Assembly: GCF_026001925.1 (NCBI RefSeq)
Contig: NZ_AP021870.1
Span: 806,001 to 870,000, forward strand
DNA: 64,000 nucleotides
Reading direction: 5' to 3'
Source of the DNA: Vibrio gangliei
GTDB lineage: Bacteria > Pseudomonadota > Gammaproteobacteria > Enterobacterales > Vibrionaceae
Made by a program: the position numbers and the translations under genes. The first letter of the stretch is position 1, and each line of letters opens with the position of its first letter. Below are positions 46,216-55,639 of this stretch, piece after piece. The notes under the pieces are model-generated. The model made no database searches and had not been told where the DNA came from. It was given only the letters and a program-made list of their open reading frames with translations.

Positions 46216-47172
46216 TTGAGCGTTTTATCTTCCGCTTCGGCAGCGCCATCAAGACGATTATCTCACTTAGGTGCAGATAACCTATTCCAAAAACTCAGCT
46301 TTGCGAGTGCATTGCTGATCACTGTACTTATGGTGGCATTATTTGCTTCATTAGTCGGTGGGGCATTACCGGCCATCTCTGAATACGGCTTCGGTTTTAT
46401 TACGAGTACCGACTGGGATCCGGTTCAATCTCTTTTTGGCGCGGCGAACGCACTTTACGGTACCGTCGTTTCCGCCATCATTGCGGTATTACTTGCGACG
46501 CCTATTGGTATCGCGATTGCCATTTCTTTATCAGAATTAATGCCAAAATGGCTAGCAAAACCCATCAGTATTACCATTGAGTTGCTGGCTGCGGTCCCTA
46601 GCATTATCTACGGTATGTGGGGCTTATTTATTTTTGCACCTTGGTTTTCTGAAAACGTGCAAATGTGGTTACTGGAAAATATCAGCCCGCTTCCAGTGAT
46701 TGGTGTGTTATTTGAAGGTCCACCGATCGGCTTAGGCTTGCTCACTTCAGGCATCATCTTAGCGATTATGATTTTACCGATCCTAACGTCACTGATTAAA
46801 GATGCATTAGCAACGGTTCCAAACGTATTACGTGAATCGTCTTACGGTATTGGCGCGCACTCTTGTGAAGTGATTTTGAAAGTCTTACTCCCTTCGATTA
46901 AAAGCTCGATCTTAGGCGCTTTCATCTTGTCATTAGGTCGTGCTTTAGGCGAAACCATGGCGATCACTTTTGTGGTTGGCGGTTCGCAAGATATCAATGC
47001 TTCACTGTTTATGCCTGCCACCTCCATTTCGGCCACGATTGCAGAGCAATTTAATGAAGCGACAAACCCTATGCACTTAGCGTCGCTTTTAGAGCTCGGC
47101 CTCGTGTTGTTCTTAATTACCTTTATGGTGATGAGCTATGCCCGTATTCAGCTTAGAAAAGGAGAGAAATAA
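46216..47172 (+). CDS. pstC: Phosphate ABC transporter permease PstC (copy 1)
   Basis: A 318-residue inner-membrane permease with six hydrophobic segments, AVPSIIYGMWGLFIF, and the EAA-type cytoplasmic loop (ESSYGIGAHSCEVILKVLLP) followed by ALGETMAITFVVGG. It starts with TTG or GTG-like context (TTGAGCGTT) about 8 nt after an AGGATATC ribosome box. The stop overlaps the pstA start (TAATG). Confidence 0.94.
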   Translation: MSVLSSASAAPSRRLSHLGADNLFQKLSFASALLITVLMVALFASLVGGALPAISEYGFGFITSTDWDPVQSLFGAANALYGTVVSAIIAVLLATPIGIAIAISLSELMPKWLAKPISITIELLAAVPSIIYGMWGLFIFAPWFSENVQMWLLENISPLPVIGVLFEGPPIGLGLLTSGIILAIMILPILTSLIKDALATVPNVLRESSYGIGAHSCEVILKVLLPSIKSSILGAFILSLGRALGETMAITFVVGGSQDINASLFMPATSISATIAEQFNEATNPMHLASLLELGLVLFLITFMVMSYARIQLRKGEK

Positions 47173-48059
47173 TGACTCATTCGCCTTCCATGTCTCGAGC
47201 CAAGTGGCGCACAGTCAAAAATAAAATATTCCGTAGCTTATGCTACGCCGCAACCGGTGTAGGCTTACTGATTTTGGCGGTCATTTTATACAGTTTATTA
47301 AGTAAAGGTTTACACGGGCTGCATTGGACAACCTTTACCGAATCCATGCCAAGCCCTGGTGGTGAAGGCGGTTTAGCCAATGCCATTGTCGGCAGTTTAA
47401 TGATCAGCCTAGTCGGTATTGCGATTGCAATTCCAGTTGGTCTGCTCGCAGGCACTTGGTTGTCAGAATATGGTAAGAACTCAAAACTTGCCGATACGAT
47501 TCGCTTTTTAAACGGCATGTTAATGAGCTCCCCTTCTATTTTGATTGGTCTGTTCATTTACGAAATTTTTGTGCAGCCGTTTGGTGGCTTCTCAGGTTGG
47601 GCAGGTTCGATCGCACTTGCAATCATCGTTCTGCCGATGATCATTTCTACGACAGAAGAGATGCTGAAACTGGTACCGAAAACCATTCGTGAAGCTGGCG
47701 CCGGCATTGGCTTACCAAAATGGCGCGTGACGTTATCTTTGAGCTATCGCAGCGTAGGCGCAGGCATTTTGACTGGCATCTTGTTGTCGTTTGCTCGTAT
47801 CTGTGGCGAAACTGCACCGCTGCTATTTACCGCTTTAAATAACACCTTTATGTCATTTGATATGAACGGCCCAATGGCAAACTTGCCGGTTACCATTTAC
47901 CGCTTAGCCATGAGCCCTTATGACTCTTGGAACGATCTAGCATGGACAGGGGCACTAATTATTACGATTGCCATCTTAATGCTTAACGTTATTTCTCGAT
48001 TTTTACCGTCTTGGTTAGCAAAGAAATCGCAACCAAAAACAGTTAAACAAAACGGATAA
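47172..48059 (+). CDS. pstA: Phosphate ABC transporter permease PstA (copy 1)
   Basis: A 295-residue permease with six hydrophobic segments; PSPGGEGGLANAIVGSLMI, GLFIYEIFVQPFGG and the loop REAGAGIGLPKWRVTLSLSY identify PstA. It is translationally coupled to pstC by TAATG and followed 6 nt later by pstB. Confidence 0.95.
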   Translation: MTHSPSMSRAKWRTVKNKIFRSLCYAATGVGLLILAVILYSLLSKGLHGLHWTTFTESMPSPGGEGGLANAIVGSLMISLVGIAIAIPVGLLAGTWLSEYGKNSKLADTIRFLNGMLMSSPSILIGLFIYEIFVQPFGGFSGWAGSIALAIIVLPMIISTTEEMLKLVPKTIREAGAGIGLPKWRVTLSLSYRSVGAGILTGILLSFARICGETAPLLFTALNNTFMSFDMNGPMANLPVTIYRLAMSPYDSWNDLAWTGALIITIAILMLNVISRFLPSWLAKKSQPKTVKQNG

Positions 48060-48065
48060 CCCATT

Positions 48066-48935
48066 ATGAATGCGACCACACAAGCAACAGTAAACCAAGC
48101 AACCAATAAGCAGGTTTCAACCAGCAACGTAATTACGATGAATACCAATATGACTAACAATAAAGAAGTGAAATCACGCTCCAAGCGCATGGACGTTCAA
48201 AGTCTGAACTTTTACTACGGTAAAGGCAAACAAGCGCTGTTTGATATCAATCTTCCTATTTATGACAATCATGTCACGGCAATCATCGGCGCGTCAGGTT
48301 GTGGCAAGTCAACTCTACTTCGAACTATGAACCGTATTTATAACTTATACGATGAACAATACGCTGAAGGAAAAATTTTACTCGATGATGAAAACATTCT
48401 CTCCAGTGGTGTTGACCGTTACGGGCTACGCAGCAAAGTCGGCATGATTTTTCAAAAACCAACGCCATTCCCAATGAGCATTTACGAAAACATTGCGTTT
48501 GGAATTCGTTTGAATGAAAAGCTATCAAAAGCGGAAATGGATGAGCGAGTACAAGATGCCTTAGAACACGCTCGTTTATGGAAAGAAGTGAAAGATAAAC
48601 TGCACACAGATGCAATGGGTCTATCAGGTGGTCAGCAACAACGTTTGTGTATTGCGCGAACCATCGCATTAAAGCCAGAAGTGATCTTGATGGACGAACC
48701 AACGTCTGCACTTGACCCTATTGCGACTCAAGGTATCGAGAAGTTGATCACCAAACTTCGCAAATCCTTTACTATCGTGATCGTGACGCACAATATGCAG
48801 CAAGCGAAACGAATTTCTGATTTCACCGCCTTCATGCACTTGGGTAAGTTAGTTGAATTTGGCGAAACCGAACAAATTTTCATCCAGCCAAAACAAACCA
48901 TGACAGAAGAATACATTGGTGGTGAATTCGGTTAA
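48066..48935 (+). CDS. pstB: Phosphate ABC transporter ATPase PstB (copy 1), N-terminally extended
   Basis: A 289-residue ATPase: Walker [13 protein letters not shown], signature [12 protein letters not shown], Walker [14 protein letters not shown]. It carries an Asn/Thr-rich N-terminal extension of about 40 residues before the conserved [11 protein letters not shown]; usual PstB is 250-260 aa. An internal ATG at 48189 could give a standard-length protein. It powers phosphate import with PstCA. Confidence 0.95.
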   Translation: MNATTQATVNQATNKQVSTSNVITMNTNMTNNKEVKSRSKRMDVQSLNFYYGKGKQALFDINLPIYDNHVTAIIGASGCGKSTLLRTMNRIYNLYDEQYAEGKILLDDENILSSGVDRYGLRSKVGMIFQKPTPFPMSIYENIAFGIRLNEKLSKAEMDERVQDALEHARLWKEVKDKLHTDAMGLSGGQQQRLCIARTIALKPEVILMDEPTSALDPIATQGIEKLITKLRKSFTIVIVTHNMQQAKRISDFTAFMHLGKLVEFGETEQIFIQPKQTMTEEYIGGEFG

Positions 48936-48954
48936 CCATCTCGCTATATTGCCA

Positions 48955-48989
48955 TTGAAGCGGTGGCTAACTAACGGCTACCGCTTCAA
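48955..48989 (+). terminator. Hairpin after pstB-1
   Basis: A 13-bp stem (TTGAAGCGGTGGC / GCTACCGCTTCAA, one G-T pair) with 9-nt loop, 20 nt past the pstB stop. T run is weak, so termination may be incomplete. Confidence 0.6.
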
Positions 48990-49097
48990 ATTCAAAGGCT
49001 TTGCGGCTCTCCCCTCTATTTGAACGCACAGATTGCTCAATTCATTTCTATGCAGGTAATCAGCAAGATTCACCTGTGTCATCTATGTTTCAAATTA

Positions 49098-49115
49098 CTG
49101 TAACACAACTGTCAT
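49098..49115 (+). promoter_or_regulatory. Pho box upstream of pstS-2
   Basis: CTGTAAC-ACAA-CTGTCAT, two good PhoB half-sites at 11-bp spacing, 72 nt before the pstS-2 start. It gives the second pst operon its own phosphate-starvation promoter. Confidence 0.82.
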
Positions 49116-49186
49116 ATTTCAAACCTAAAGTGGCTCTCGTCAACTCAACGACTCAACGGCATGAAGCCATAAAGGAAATACAAGGT

Positions 49187-50008
49187 ATGAAAAAGACAGT
49201 GATCAGTGCTCTAGCCATCCTAGGTGCACTAACAGTAAACCCAGTATCAGCAAAAGAAACTATCTCTGCAGTAGGTTCAAGTAGTGTTACTCCGTTAATG
49301 GAAGTCTTTGCGGAAACCTATATGAAATCGAACCCAGATGTTTTCATCGAAGTTCAAGGTCCTGGTTCTTCTGCCGGCATCAAAGCGGCAAAAAACAACT
49401 CTGCTGATTTAGGTATGTCATCTCGTGATCTGAAGGACTCAGAAAAAGAGCCGAGCCTTAAAGAAGAAGTTATCGCTCGTGATGGTATCGCAGTTGTAGT
49501 TAACCCTAAAAACACTTTGAAAGGCTTAACAGCTGAACAAATCACCAAAATTTACAAAGGTGAAATCAACAACTGGAAAGAAGTGGGCGGTGAAGATAAG
49601 CCAATCGTGGCCATCACTCGTGATACTGCATCAGGTACTCGTGGCGCATTTGAAGACATTTTAGGTCTGAAAATGAAAGTCAACGGCACTGAAGTTTCAG
49701 CAATTTCTCAACGCGCGCAAGTAGCGAATGGTAACGGCGGCCTTAAAACTATGGTTGCAGGTAACCCATACGCGATTGGTTACATCTCACTAGGTACAGT
49801 AGATGAATCTGTTCACCCTCTTGCAGTTGACGGTGTAGAAGCAAGCGTTGCTAACGTGAAGAATGGTACTTACAAAGTTGCTCGTCCATTCCTAGTGCTT
49901 TACCACGAAGGCAAACCAACTCCAACAGCGCAAAAATTCCTAGATTGGATGCTAACTAAAGATGCACAAAAGTTAGTAACAGCTAACGGCTACATCGATA
50001 TCCACTAA
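49187..50008 (+). CDS. pstS2: Phosphate-binding protein PstS (copy 2, short type)
   Basis: A 273-residue periplasmic protein; the ATG at 49187 (AAGGAAATACAAGGT upstream) gives a proper signal peptide ending VSAKE, while the longer frame from 49001 reads through the Pho box. Phosphate-binding loops: AVGSSSVTPLMEVF, GPGSSAGIKAA, TRDTASGTRGAFEDI. It belongs to the short PstS subgroup, distinct from copy 1. Followed by an imperfect hairpin (GCTCAGC / GCTGGGC, 50033-50054). Confidence 0.95.
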   Translation: MKKTVISALAILGALTVNPVSAKETISAVGSSSVTPLMEVFAETYMKSNPDVFIEVQGPGSSAGIKAAKNNSADLGMSSRDLKDSEKEPSLKEEVIARDGIAVVVNPKNTLKGLTAEQITKIYKGEINNWKEVGGEDKPIVAITRDTASGTRGAFEDILGLKMKVNGTEVSAISQRAQVANGNGGLKTMVAGNPYAIGYISLGTVDESVHPLAVDGVEASVANVKNGTYKVARPFLVLYHEGKPTPTAQKFLDWMLTKDAQKLVTANGYIDIH

Positions 50009-50103
50009 GAAATAATTGATTTAAACATTGCTCAGCTCGCAAGGGCTGGGCTTATTTTCCATTTCAATAAGCACCATATCAGCTTTGAAATGTGAATTTT
50101 ATT

Positions 50104-51069
50104 ATGACCATCGCCACTTATAGTGACAAAAATATGAATAGTGACATGCTTATGAATACTGTCGCCGAAACAGAAGTGAAAACTTCTCAAAACAATGGTA
50201 ACTTGCGCCAAAAAACAGGCATAGACTGGAAAGAAAAAATCTTCCATGCTTTGTTTTTAAGCAGTGCAGTTATCGGTATTGTTTCACTCGCCCTTATTGC
50301 TTACTTCATCATTGCTGAAAGTGTCCCCGCCTTCCAAGCGGTTGGTGTTTCAGGCATTGTTTTAGGTGATAACTGGCTTCCACCAGCGCTTTATGGCGTA
50401 TACACCATGATTATTGCCTCAGTGGTTTCGACTCTGGGTGCGGTTGTGATTGGTGTTCCAGTTGGTATCTTGACCGCCATTTTTATTGCCGAAGTTGCCC
50501 CTAAACGCGTTGCTGATGTTATTCGCCCTGCTGTTGAGCTATTAGCGGGTATTCCATCGGTCGTTTACGGTTTCTTTGGTCTCGTTATTATCGTCCCATT
50601 AATACAAGAAATCTTTAACGTGCCAGCGGGTAACACCATTTTGGCCGGTATTATTGTATTGGGTGTCATGATTCTACCTACCGTGATTACGGTTTCAGAA
50701 ACCTCTATTCGCGCGGTGCCTCATGCTTATAAAGAAGGCTCACTGGCACTGGGTGCTTCAAAAACTTTTACCATTTTTAGAATCCTCCTTCCTGCGGCTC
50801 GCTCAGGGATCATGACCGGGGTGATTCTAGGTATCGCTCGTGCTCTAGGTGAAACCATGGCCATCATTATGGTGATGGGTAACGCCCCTGCTATGCCTCA
50901 AGGGATTTTAGATTCCGCTCGTACCTTAACCGCCAACATTGCGATTGAAATGTCTTACGCCAGTGGCGTGCATGCCAACGCGCTTTATGCAACCGGTGTG
51001 GTGTTACTGGTATTTATTATGATTTTAAATGCTGCCCTTCTTTACCTAAATCGTCAAAAAGCGAGGTAA
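50104..51069 (+). CDS. pstC2: Phosphate ABC transporter permease PstC (copy 2)
   Basis: A 321-residue permease from the ATG at 50104; a GTG at 50092 and an ATG at 50134 are alternatives, none with a strong ribosome box. A polar N-terminus of about 50 residues precedes six hydrophobic segments; LAGIPSVVYGFFGLVII and EGSLALGASKTFTIFRILLP mark the permease loop, then ALGETMAIIMVMGNAPAMPQ. Coupled to pstA-2 by a TAATG overlap. Confidence 0.93.
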   Translation: MTIATYSDKNMNSDMLMNTVAETEVKTSQNNGNLRQKTGIDWKEKIFHALFLSSAVIGIVSLALIAYFIIAESVPAFQAVGVSGIVLGDNWLPPALYGVYTMIIASVVSTLGAVVIGVPVGILTAIFIAEVAPKRVADVIRPAVELLAGIPSVVYGFFGLVIIVPLIQEIFNVPAGNTILAGIIVLGVMILPTVITVSETSIRAVPHAYKEGSLALGASKTFTIFRILLPAARSGIMTGVILGIARALGETMAIIMVMGNAPAMPQGILDSARTLTANIAIEMSYASGVHANALYATGVVLLVFIMILNAALLYLNRQKAR

Positions 51070-51074
51070 TGAGC

Positions 51075-51956
51075 ATGAACGTAGATAACAAAATGGATTT
51101 CGCAAAGCTTAAAAAACAACGTCAAAACAAAGATAGAATCTTAGACGTTTTCATCTGGATTTCAGCGGGTTTAACCGTTGGCTTCTTGTTCTGGATTATC
51201 TGGTACATCCTGGCGAATGGTTTACAACACGTCGATTGGAATTTCATTACCGACGACTACACTCGTACTGGCGATGAACACGGTATTTTCCCAATGATCA
51301 TTGCGACCATTTATATGGTAATCGCTTCCATAGCGGTGGCAGCCCCACTTGGGATCATGACGGCCATCTACCTAACCGAATACGCCAAACCGGGCAGTAA
51401 GTTGGTTAAAGTCATCCGTTTTTGTACCGAATCACTTGCTGGTATTCCATCGATCATCTTTGGTCTATTTGGTATGACATTCTTTGTCGCGGTATTAGGC
51501 TTTGGCTTCTCAATTTTGTCTGGCGCATTAACGCTCAGCATCTTGATCTTGCCTGTCATTATCCGTACCACCGAAGAGTCTCTGATGGCGGTATCTCAAA
51601 CTTACCGTGAAGGTTCATACGGCCTAGGCGCATCAAAAATCTACACCATCTGGCGTTTGATTTTGCCGAGTGCGATGCCTGGTATTTTAACCTCAGTCAT
51701 TCTAAGTATTGGTCGTGTTATCGGTGAATCAGCCCCTGTTTTCTTAACAGCAGGTATGGTGGCGCGTATCCCTGAATCCTTATTCGATTCAGGCCGTACC
51801 CTGACGGTTCACTTATATAAATTGACCACAGAGCTATTCACGATTGAAGAATGGAACCAAGCCTACGGTACAGCGACCGTGCTGATCGTACTGGTTTTAA
51901 TCATCAACATGCTCACGAAGCTGATTGCGAGCAAATTCAACAAAGCGAACTACTAA
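51075..51956 (+). CDS. pstA2: Phosphate ABC transporter permease PstA (copy 2)
   Basis: A 293-residue permease. The ATG at 51075 has GAGG 8 nt upstream; an ATG at 51069 overlaps the pstC-2 stop. Six hydrophobic segments with the loop EGSYGLGASKIYTIWRLILP and IGESAPVFLTAGM. Partner of PstC-2 and PstB-2. Confidence 0.93.
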   Translation: MNVDNKMDFAKLKKQRQNKDRILDVFIWISAGLTVGFLFWIIWYILANGLQHVDWNFITDDYTRTGDEHGIFPMIIATIYMVIASIAVAAPLGIMTAIYLTEYAKPGSKLVKVIRFCTESLAGIPSIIFGLFGMTFFVAVLGFGFSILSGALTLSILILPVIIRTTEESLMAVSQTYREGSYGLGASKIYTIWRLILPSAMPGILTSVILSIGRVIGESAPVFLTAGMVARIPESLFDSGRTLTVHLYKLTTELFTIEEWNQAYGTATVLIVLVLIINMLTKLIASKFNKANY

Positions 51957-52055
51957 TTCACACTTACGCAATCAAAATAACTTCATTCATATAGAAACGA
52001 CTATAACAGGCAGTGGCAAATAAACAGAAGTGGCTGCCTTAAAAGAGATAACGAC

Positions 52056-52805
52056 ATGAACAAATTTAACATTGAAAATCTAGATTTATTCTACGGCGAC
52101 AACCAAGCGTTGAAGAGCATTAACCTACCGATCCCTCAAAAGAAAGTGACCGCGCTTATTGGTCCATCTGGCTGTGGTAAATCAACCCTGCTTCGCTGCC
52201 TTAACCGCATGAATGATTTAATTGCCGGCGTCAAAATCACGGGTAAAGTGACCATGGATGACAATGACATCTACGGCAATATTGATGTATCGGATCTGCG
52301 TATCAAAGTCGGCATGGTATTCCAAAAGCCAAACCCATTCCCAATGAGCATTTATGAAAATGTCGCGTATGGCTTACGTGCTCAAGGCATCAAAGATAAG
52401 AAATACATCGACTCAGTAGTAGAGAAATCACTGCGCGGTGCAGCATTGTGGGATGAAGTGAAAGACCGTTTAAAATCACACGCTTTTGGTTTATCCGGTG
52501 GCCAGCAACAACGCTTATGTATTGCGCGTACCATCGCCATGCAACCCGATGTGATCCTAATGGATGAACCAACCTCGGCGCTTGACCCAATCGCAACGCA
52601 CAAAATCGAAGAATTGATGGAGTCTCTAAAGAAAGAGTTCACCATCGTCATCGTAACTCACTCGATGCAACAAGCACGACGTATTTCAGACCGTACCGCT
52701 TTCTTCTTGATGGGCGAATTGGTTGAACATGATGAAACACAAGTCATCTTCAGCAACCCACGCGACGACCGCACACAAGGTTATGTCAATGGTGATTTCG
52801 GTTAA
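52056..52805 (+). CDS. pstB2: Phosphate ABC transporter ATPase PstB (copy 2)
   Basis: A 249-residue ATPase of standard length: Walker [14 protein letters not shown], signature [12 protein letters not shown], Walker [14 protein letters not shown]. It is closely related to copy 1 but lacks the N-terminal extension. It lies 99 nt after pstA-2 and is followed by a strong terminator; phoU does not follow. Confidence 0.96.
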   Translation: MNKFNIENLDLFYGDNQALKSINLPIPQKKVTALIGPSGCGKSTLLRCLNRMNDLIAGVKITGKVTMDDNDIYGNIDVSDLRIKVGMVFQKPNPFPMSIYENVAYGLRAQGIKDKKYIDSVVEKSLRGAALWDEVKDRLKSHAFGLSGGQQQRLCIARTIAMQPDVILMDEPTSALDPIATHKIEELMESLKKEFTIVIVTHSMQQARRISDRTAFFLMGELVEHDETQVIFSNPRDDRTQGYVNGDFG

Positions 52806-52881
52806 TCCCGCACACTCAATCAAGCGCTTGAGCCCTATCTCAAGCGCGACAAGATAACTATAAAAACGCGATGGAACTCTT

Positions 52882-52904
52882 GCCCCTTACTAAGGGGCTT
52901 TTTT
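52882..52904 (+). terminator. Terminator of the second pst operon
   Basis: GCCCCTTA-C-TAAGGGGC stem followed by six T, 76 nt after pstB-2. The remaining 200 nt to the next gene show nothing recognisable. Confidence 0.92.
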
Positions 52905-53104
52905 GTGGCGGTCAACATGCCCGAAAGAAAATATTCTTTGCAGCCTTTACGGCAGATAAAACAAAGCCCACCAATTGTTAGGCTCTTTCTAATACGTGTT
53001 ATTAACGCGTTTTTAAGCTCGACATAAAGTGCTGCTCATAAGACATCAATCGGTTATTAATCACGAATTCATCATGATTGATCTCCACATCACGCAGTAA
53101 AAAG

Positions 53105-53912
53105 TTACCGTACTTTCTTATCTTGCTCTTCTACCGATAAATTAATATCAAAGCTGCCAAACTCATCACAAATGGTTTCGATTTTATCAATCGATTTCTT
53201 CGTTAAAAGAAATTCATCCGCTTGTTTAATAGCTTGAGACAGTGTTTGATGACTCTTCAAACTAAAAGCGACATAGCCACCTGTTACGGTAAAGCTTGGC
53301 ACTGAATTCGCTTTACAGTCATAGGCTAATTTTTGGTTGAAACTTTGCATGAATTGATTCGGGTCAAATTCACTTTGCGAATCAATGTAAAGTACAACCA
53401 AAAATTCATCACCGCCTAAGCGCACAATGTCATCAAAAGGTTTACAGATATGTCTCGCAGCCACCGCAATCAGCTTGATGTCTTTGTCACCAATATCATG
53501 ACCGTACTTATCGCTAATATGTTTGAACTTATTAGCATCAATAGAGAAAATATGAGCTTTCTTATCGTTATTTATCGCTTTATCTATTTTCTTATACACT
53601 TTTTGATACAAGCCGTGACGGTTAAACGTCTTCGTTAATGAGTCATAGTATTGCTTGTCACTTTCACGCAGGCCGTGGAGCATCTGTTGTAAAATGGTAT
53701 AGCTAAACACAAGCACAAAGAAAGGCATGAAAAAATAAGTAACCTTGCTCATCCAAAATCAGCTTTAACATTGAAAACGTCGGTACTTGAAGACGTACAC
53801 GAATTTTACCAAATTCCGAGGGTAATCGGCCCTGATCAGCATCTTCAAAACTCAGTAGTTTCTTACCAAACACATCAACTTTCGGTGGAATATGAGAAAA
53901 AATACCGAAAAC
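53105..53912 (-). pseudogene. Diguanylate cyclase (GGDEF) gene, frameshifted and 5'-truncated
   Basis: The main frame (53752-53105) encodes a single membrane helix and a GGDEF domain with intact RLGGDEFLVVL (c-di-GMP synthesis), no clear RxxD inhibitory site, and a short C-terminal tail. Upstream, another minus-strand frame (53912-53736) is open and reads as a sensor-domain tail: KVDVFGKKLLSFEDADQGRL, FGKIRVRLQVPTFSM, ILDEQGYLFF. It joins the GGDEF frame at an A6 tract (53730-53735), implying a one-base indel; further upstream the frame is closed by TAA and shows no homologous sequence. An ATG at 53752 might still yield a short protein. Confidence 0.65.
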
Positions 53913-54094
53913 TTAATCTAATCGACCTTATTTATTTCACATTCATAAGACTGAAGGATGCAACAATAAATACATTACTCAACCCCATAAAACGCAACAA
54001 AAAAACAACAAATCACATTGTAGAATTAATGAAATTTGACTGCCTGTTAGCTAATCATTAAATGGGATTTCATGAACTGGATGAGTAGATAAGA

Positions 54095-54120
54095 GCTGGC
54101 GGGACATGCACCCCGCCAGC
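54095..54120 (-). terminator. Hairpin after the riboflavin synthase-like gene
   Basis: A 9-bp GC-rich stem (GCTGGCGGG / CCCGCCAGC) about 50 nt beyond the gene, followed on the minus strand by TCTTATCT. Confidence 0.6.
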
Positions 54121-54168
54121 AAAGTGACCAAATAATTCATGAGGGAATAACACGACATGAAGTCGAAA

Positions 54169-54867
54169 TTATTTTTTAGTTTGAGATAAATAATCACCAA
54201 TATCGATATTATTTTTTTCAAGCAGTGACTCTAATATCGGCAATAACTCTCCTAAGTTTTCTTCCAGGGTATCTCGAACAGTATCGACCAAAACCTGTGT
54301 ACTACGCTCAATCTCAATATTTAACTTCGAGCCTGATTGCTTAGATTCAAAAGTAGTCATTCGACGCGTTTCAGGGATCAGCCAAACATCAAACCAAGCT
54401 TCTTTTTTGTCCACATCGGCGATGGTCAAACTCGCGCCATTAATGGCAATATAGCCTTTCGAAAAAATGTAACGCATCCAGGATTTTTCTACTCCGATAC
54501 GTATACGGTAATTTTCTTCGATGTGAGCAACATCAAGCACTTGTGCGGTAAAATCAACATGCCCTGAAAGCGGATGGCCGCCAATTTCCGCGCCATCTTT
54601 CGCGGCACGTTCAACATTCACTTTATCACCTTGGGTAAACTCGCTTAACGTTGTGATTTGCAGGCTTTTTAACATCACATCAAAACGCAGTAAGTTGGCA
54701 CTTAATATCTCAGTGACCGTTAGACATACACCATCGACGGCGACACTAGCGCCTATTTCTATGTCTTGGCAAAAACCAGCAGGGAACTGGATATCAAAGG
54801 TGCGAATGCCCTGTGAGTCTGACACTTTTTCTAAACGGGCAACCGCCTGAATTATACCGGTAAACAT
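54169..54867 (-). CDS. Riboflavin synthase alpha-family protein
   Basis: A 232-residue protein with the two lumazine-binding repeats: MFTGIIQAVARLEK at the start, VDGVCLTVTEI, then GGHPLSGHVDFTA and KGYIAINGASLTI, ending VNIEIER-like (LNIEIERSTQVLVDTV). The conserved active-site features argue for synthase activity, making riboflavin from two 6,7-dimethyl-8-ribityllumazine molecules, rather than a lumazine antenna protein. The C-terminus is longer than usual. It follows narP by 88 nt; there is no FMN riboswitch visible and no other rib gene, so it may be a second copy. Confidence 0.78.
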   Translation of the reverse strand: MFTGIIQAVARLEKVSDSQGIRTFDIQFPAGFCQDIEIGASVAVDGVCLTVTEILSANLLRFDVMLKSLQITTLSEFTQGDKVNVERAAKDGAEIGGHPLSGHVDFTAQVLDVAHIEENYRIRIGVEKSWMRYIFSKGYIAINGASLTIADVDKKEAWFDVWLIPETRRMTTFESKQSGSKLNIEIERSTQVLVDTVRDTLEENLGELLPILESLLEKNNIDIGDYLSQTKK

Positions 54868-54955
54868 TTTTCTTCCTCGAGAAACACAACGACAAATGAC
54901 AATATCACAATTCGTCTCTGCGCTTAATCTCGGCGATGGTTCTTAATCTCGCCTC

Positions 54956-55591
54956 TTAGTCTCTGCCGTAAGTATCAAGATACAACACCGTCGCGGCGGT
55001 ACGTGAGGCCACATTGAGCTTTTTGAGCAAACTTTTCATGTGCACTTTTACGGTGGATTCAGAAATAAACAGTTGGTCGGCAATTTGCTTATTACGGAAA
55101 CCTTTCGCTACTTCCTGCAAAATTTGCATTTCTCGGTCAGTCAATTGATCCAATAAGTTGCCCGTTTCGTCACGGGTATCGAGGTGCTCTTTAACTAAAC
55201 GGCTGTAAACCGTCTCGCCTTGTTGCGCTTGCTTTAGCAGCTCAATCAACTCTTCTGGCTCAGTATCTTTTAATAAATAGCCGTCCGCTTGTGCTTTGAC
55301 TAATGCGTTAATATCAGCAGGGTTATCCGATACTGTAAGAATGATGATTTGGCTATCAATGCCCTCTTTGCGCATGGTTTTTAACGTGTCGAGGCCAGAC
55401 ATACCCTTCATATTCAGATCAAGCAGAATGATGTCGGGATCGAGCTCATTAGCCAACGAGATCGCATCAACGCCGTTACTTGCTTCACCAACAACGTCAA
55501 AGCAATCTTCTAAGCTGAGTAATTGCCCAATACCGCGACGCATCAAGGGATGATCATCAACCAGTAAAACTTTCGATATCAAAGTTGTCAT
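54956..55591 (-). CDS. narP: Nitrate/nitrite response regulator NarP
   Basis: A 211-residue NarL-family regulator: receiver domain (KVLLVDDHPLMRRGI; Asp in IILLDLNMKGMSG; Lys in GYLLKDTEPEEL) and a LuxR-type helix-turn-helix (LTDREMQILQEVAKGFRNKQ, FISESTVKVHMKSLL). It lies 48 nt after narQ and near the nap operon, the same arrangement as in V. cholerae chromosome II. It should bind the heptamer sites upstream of napF. Confidence 0.93.
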   Translation of the reverse strand: MTTLISKVLLVDDHPLMRRGIGQLLSLEDCFDVVGEASNGVDAISLANELDPDIILLDLNMKGMSGLDTLKTMRKEGIDSQIIILTVSDNPADINALVKAQADGYLLKDTEPEELIELLKQAQQGETVYSRLVKEHLDTRDETGNLLDQLTDREMQILQEVAKGFRNKQIADQLFISESTVKVHMKSLLKKLNVASRTAATVLYLDTYGRD

Positions 55592-55639
55592 AAGTTACCT
55601 ACATCAATTTTCACAATATCAGGCCTGCCGTTAGTCGGC

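Noticed and set aside
53771..54061. Plus-strand 96-aa frame
   Set aside because: No ribosome box, no recognisable sequence, and it lies opposite the degraded sensor domain.
54169..54867. Lumazine protein (antenna) identity
   Set aside because: The conserved synthase active-site blocks are present, unlike in Photobacterium lumazine protein.
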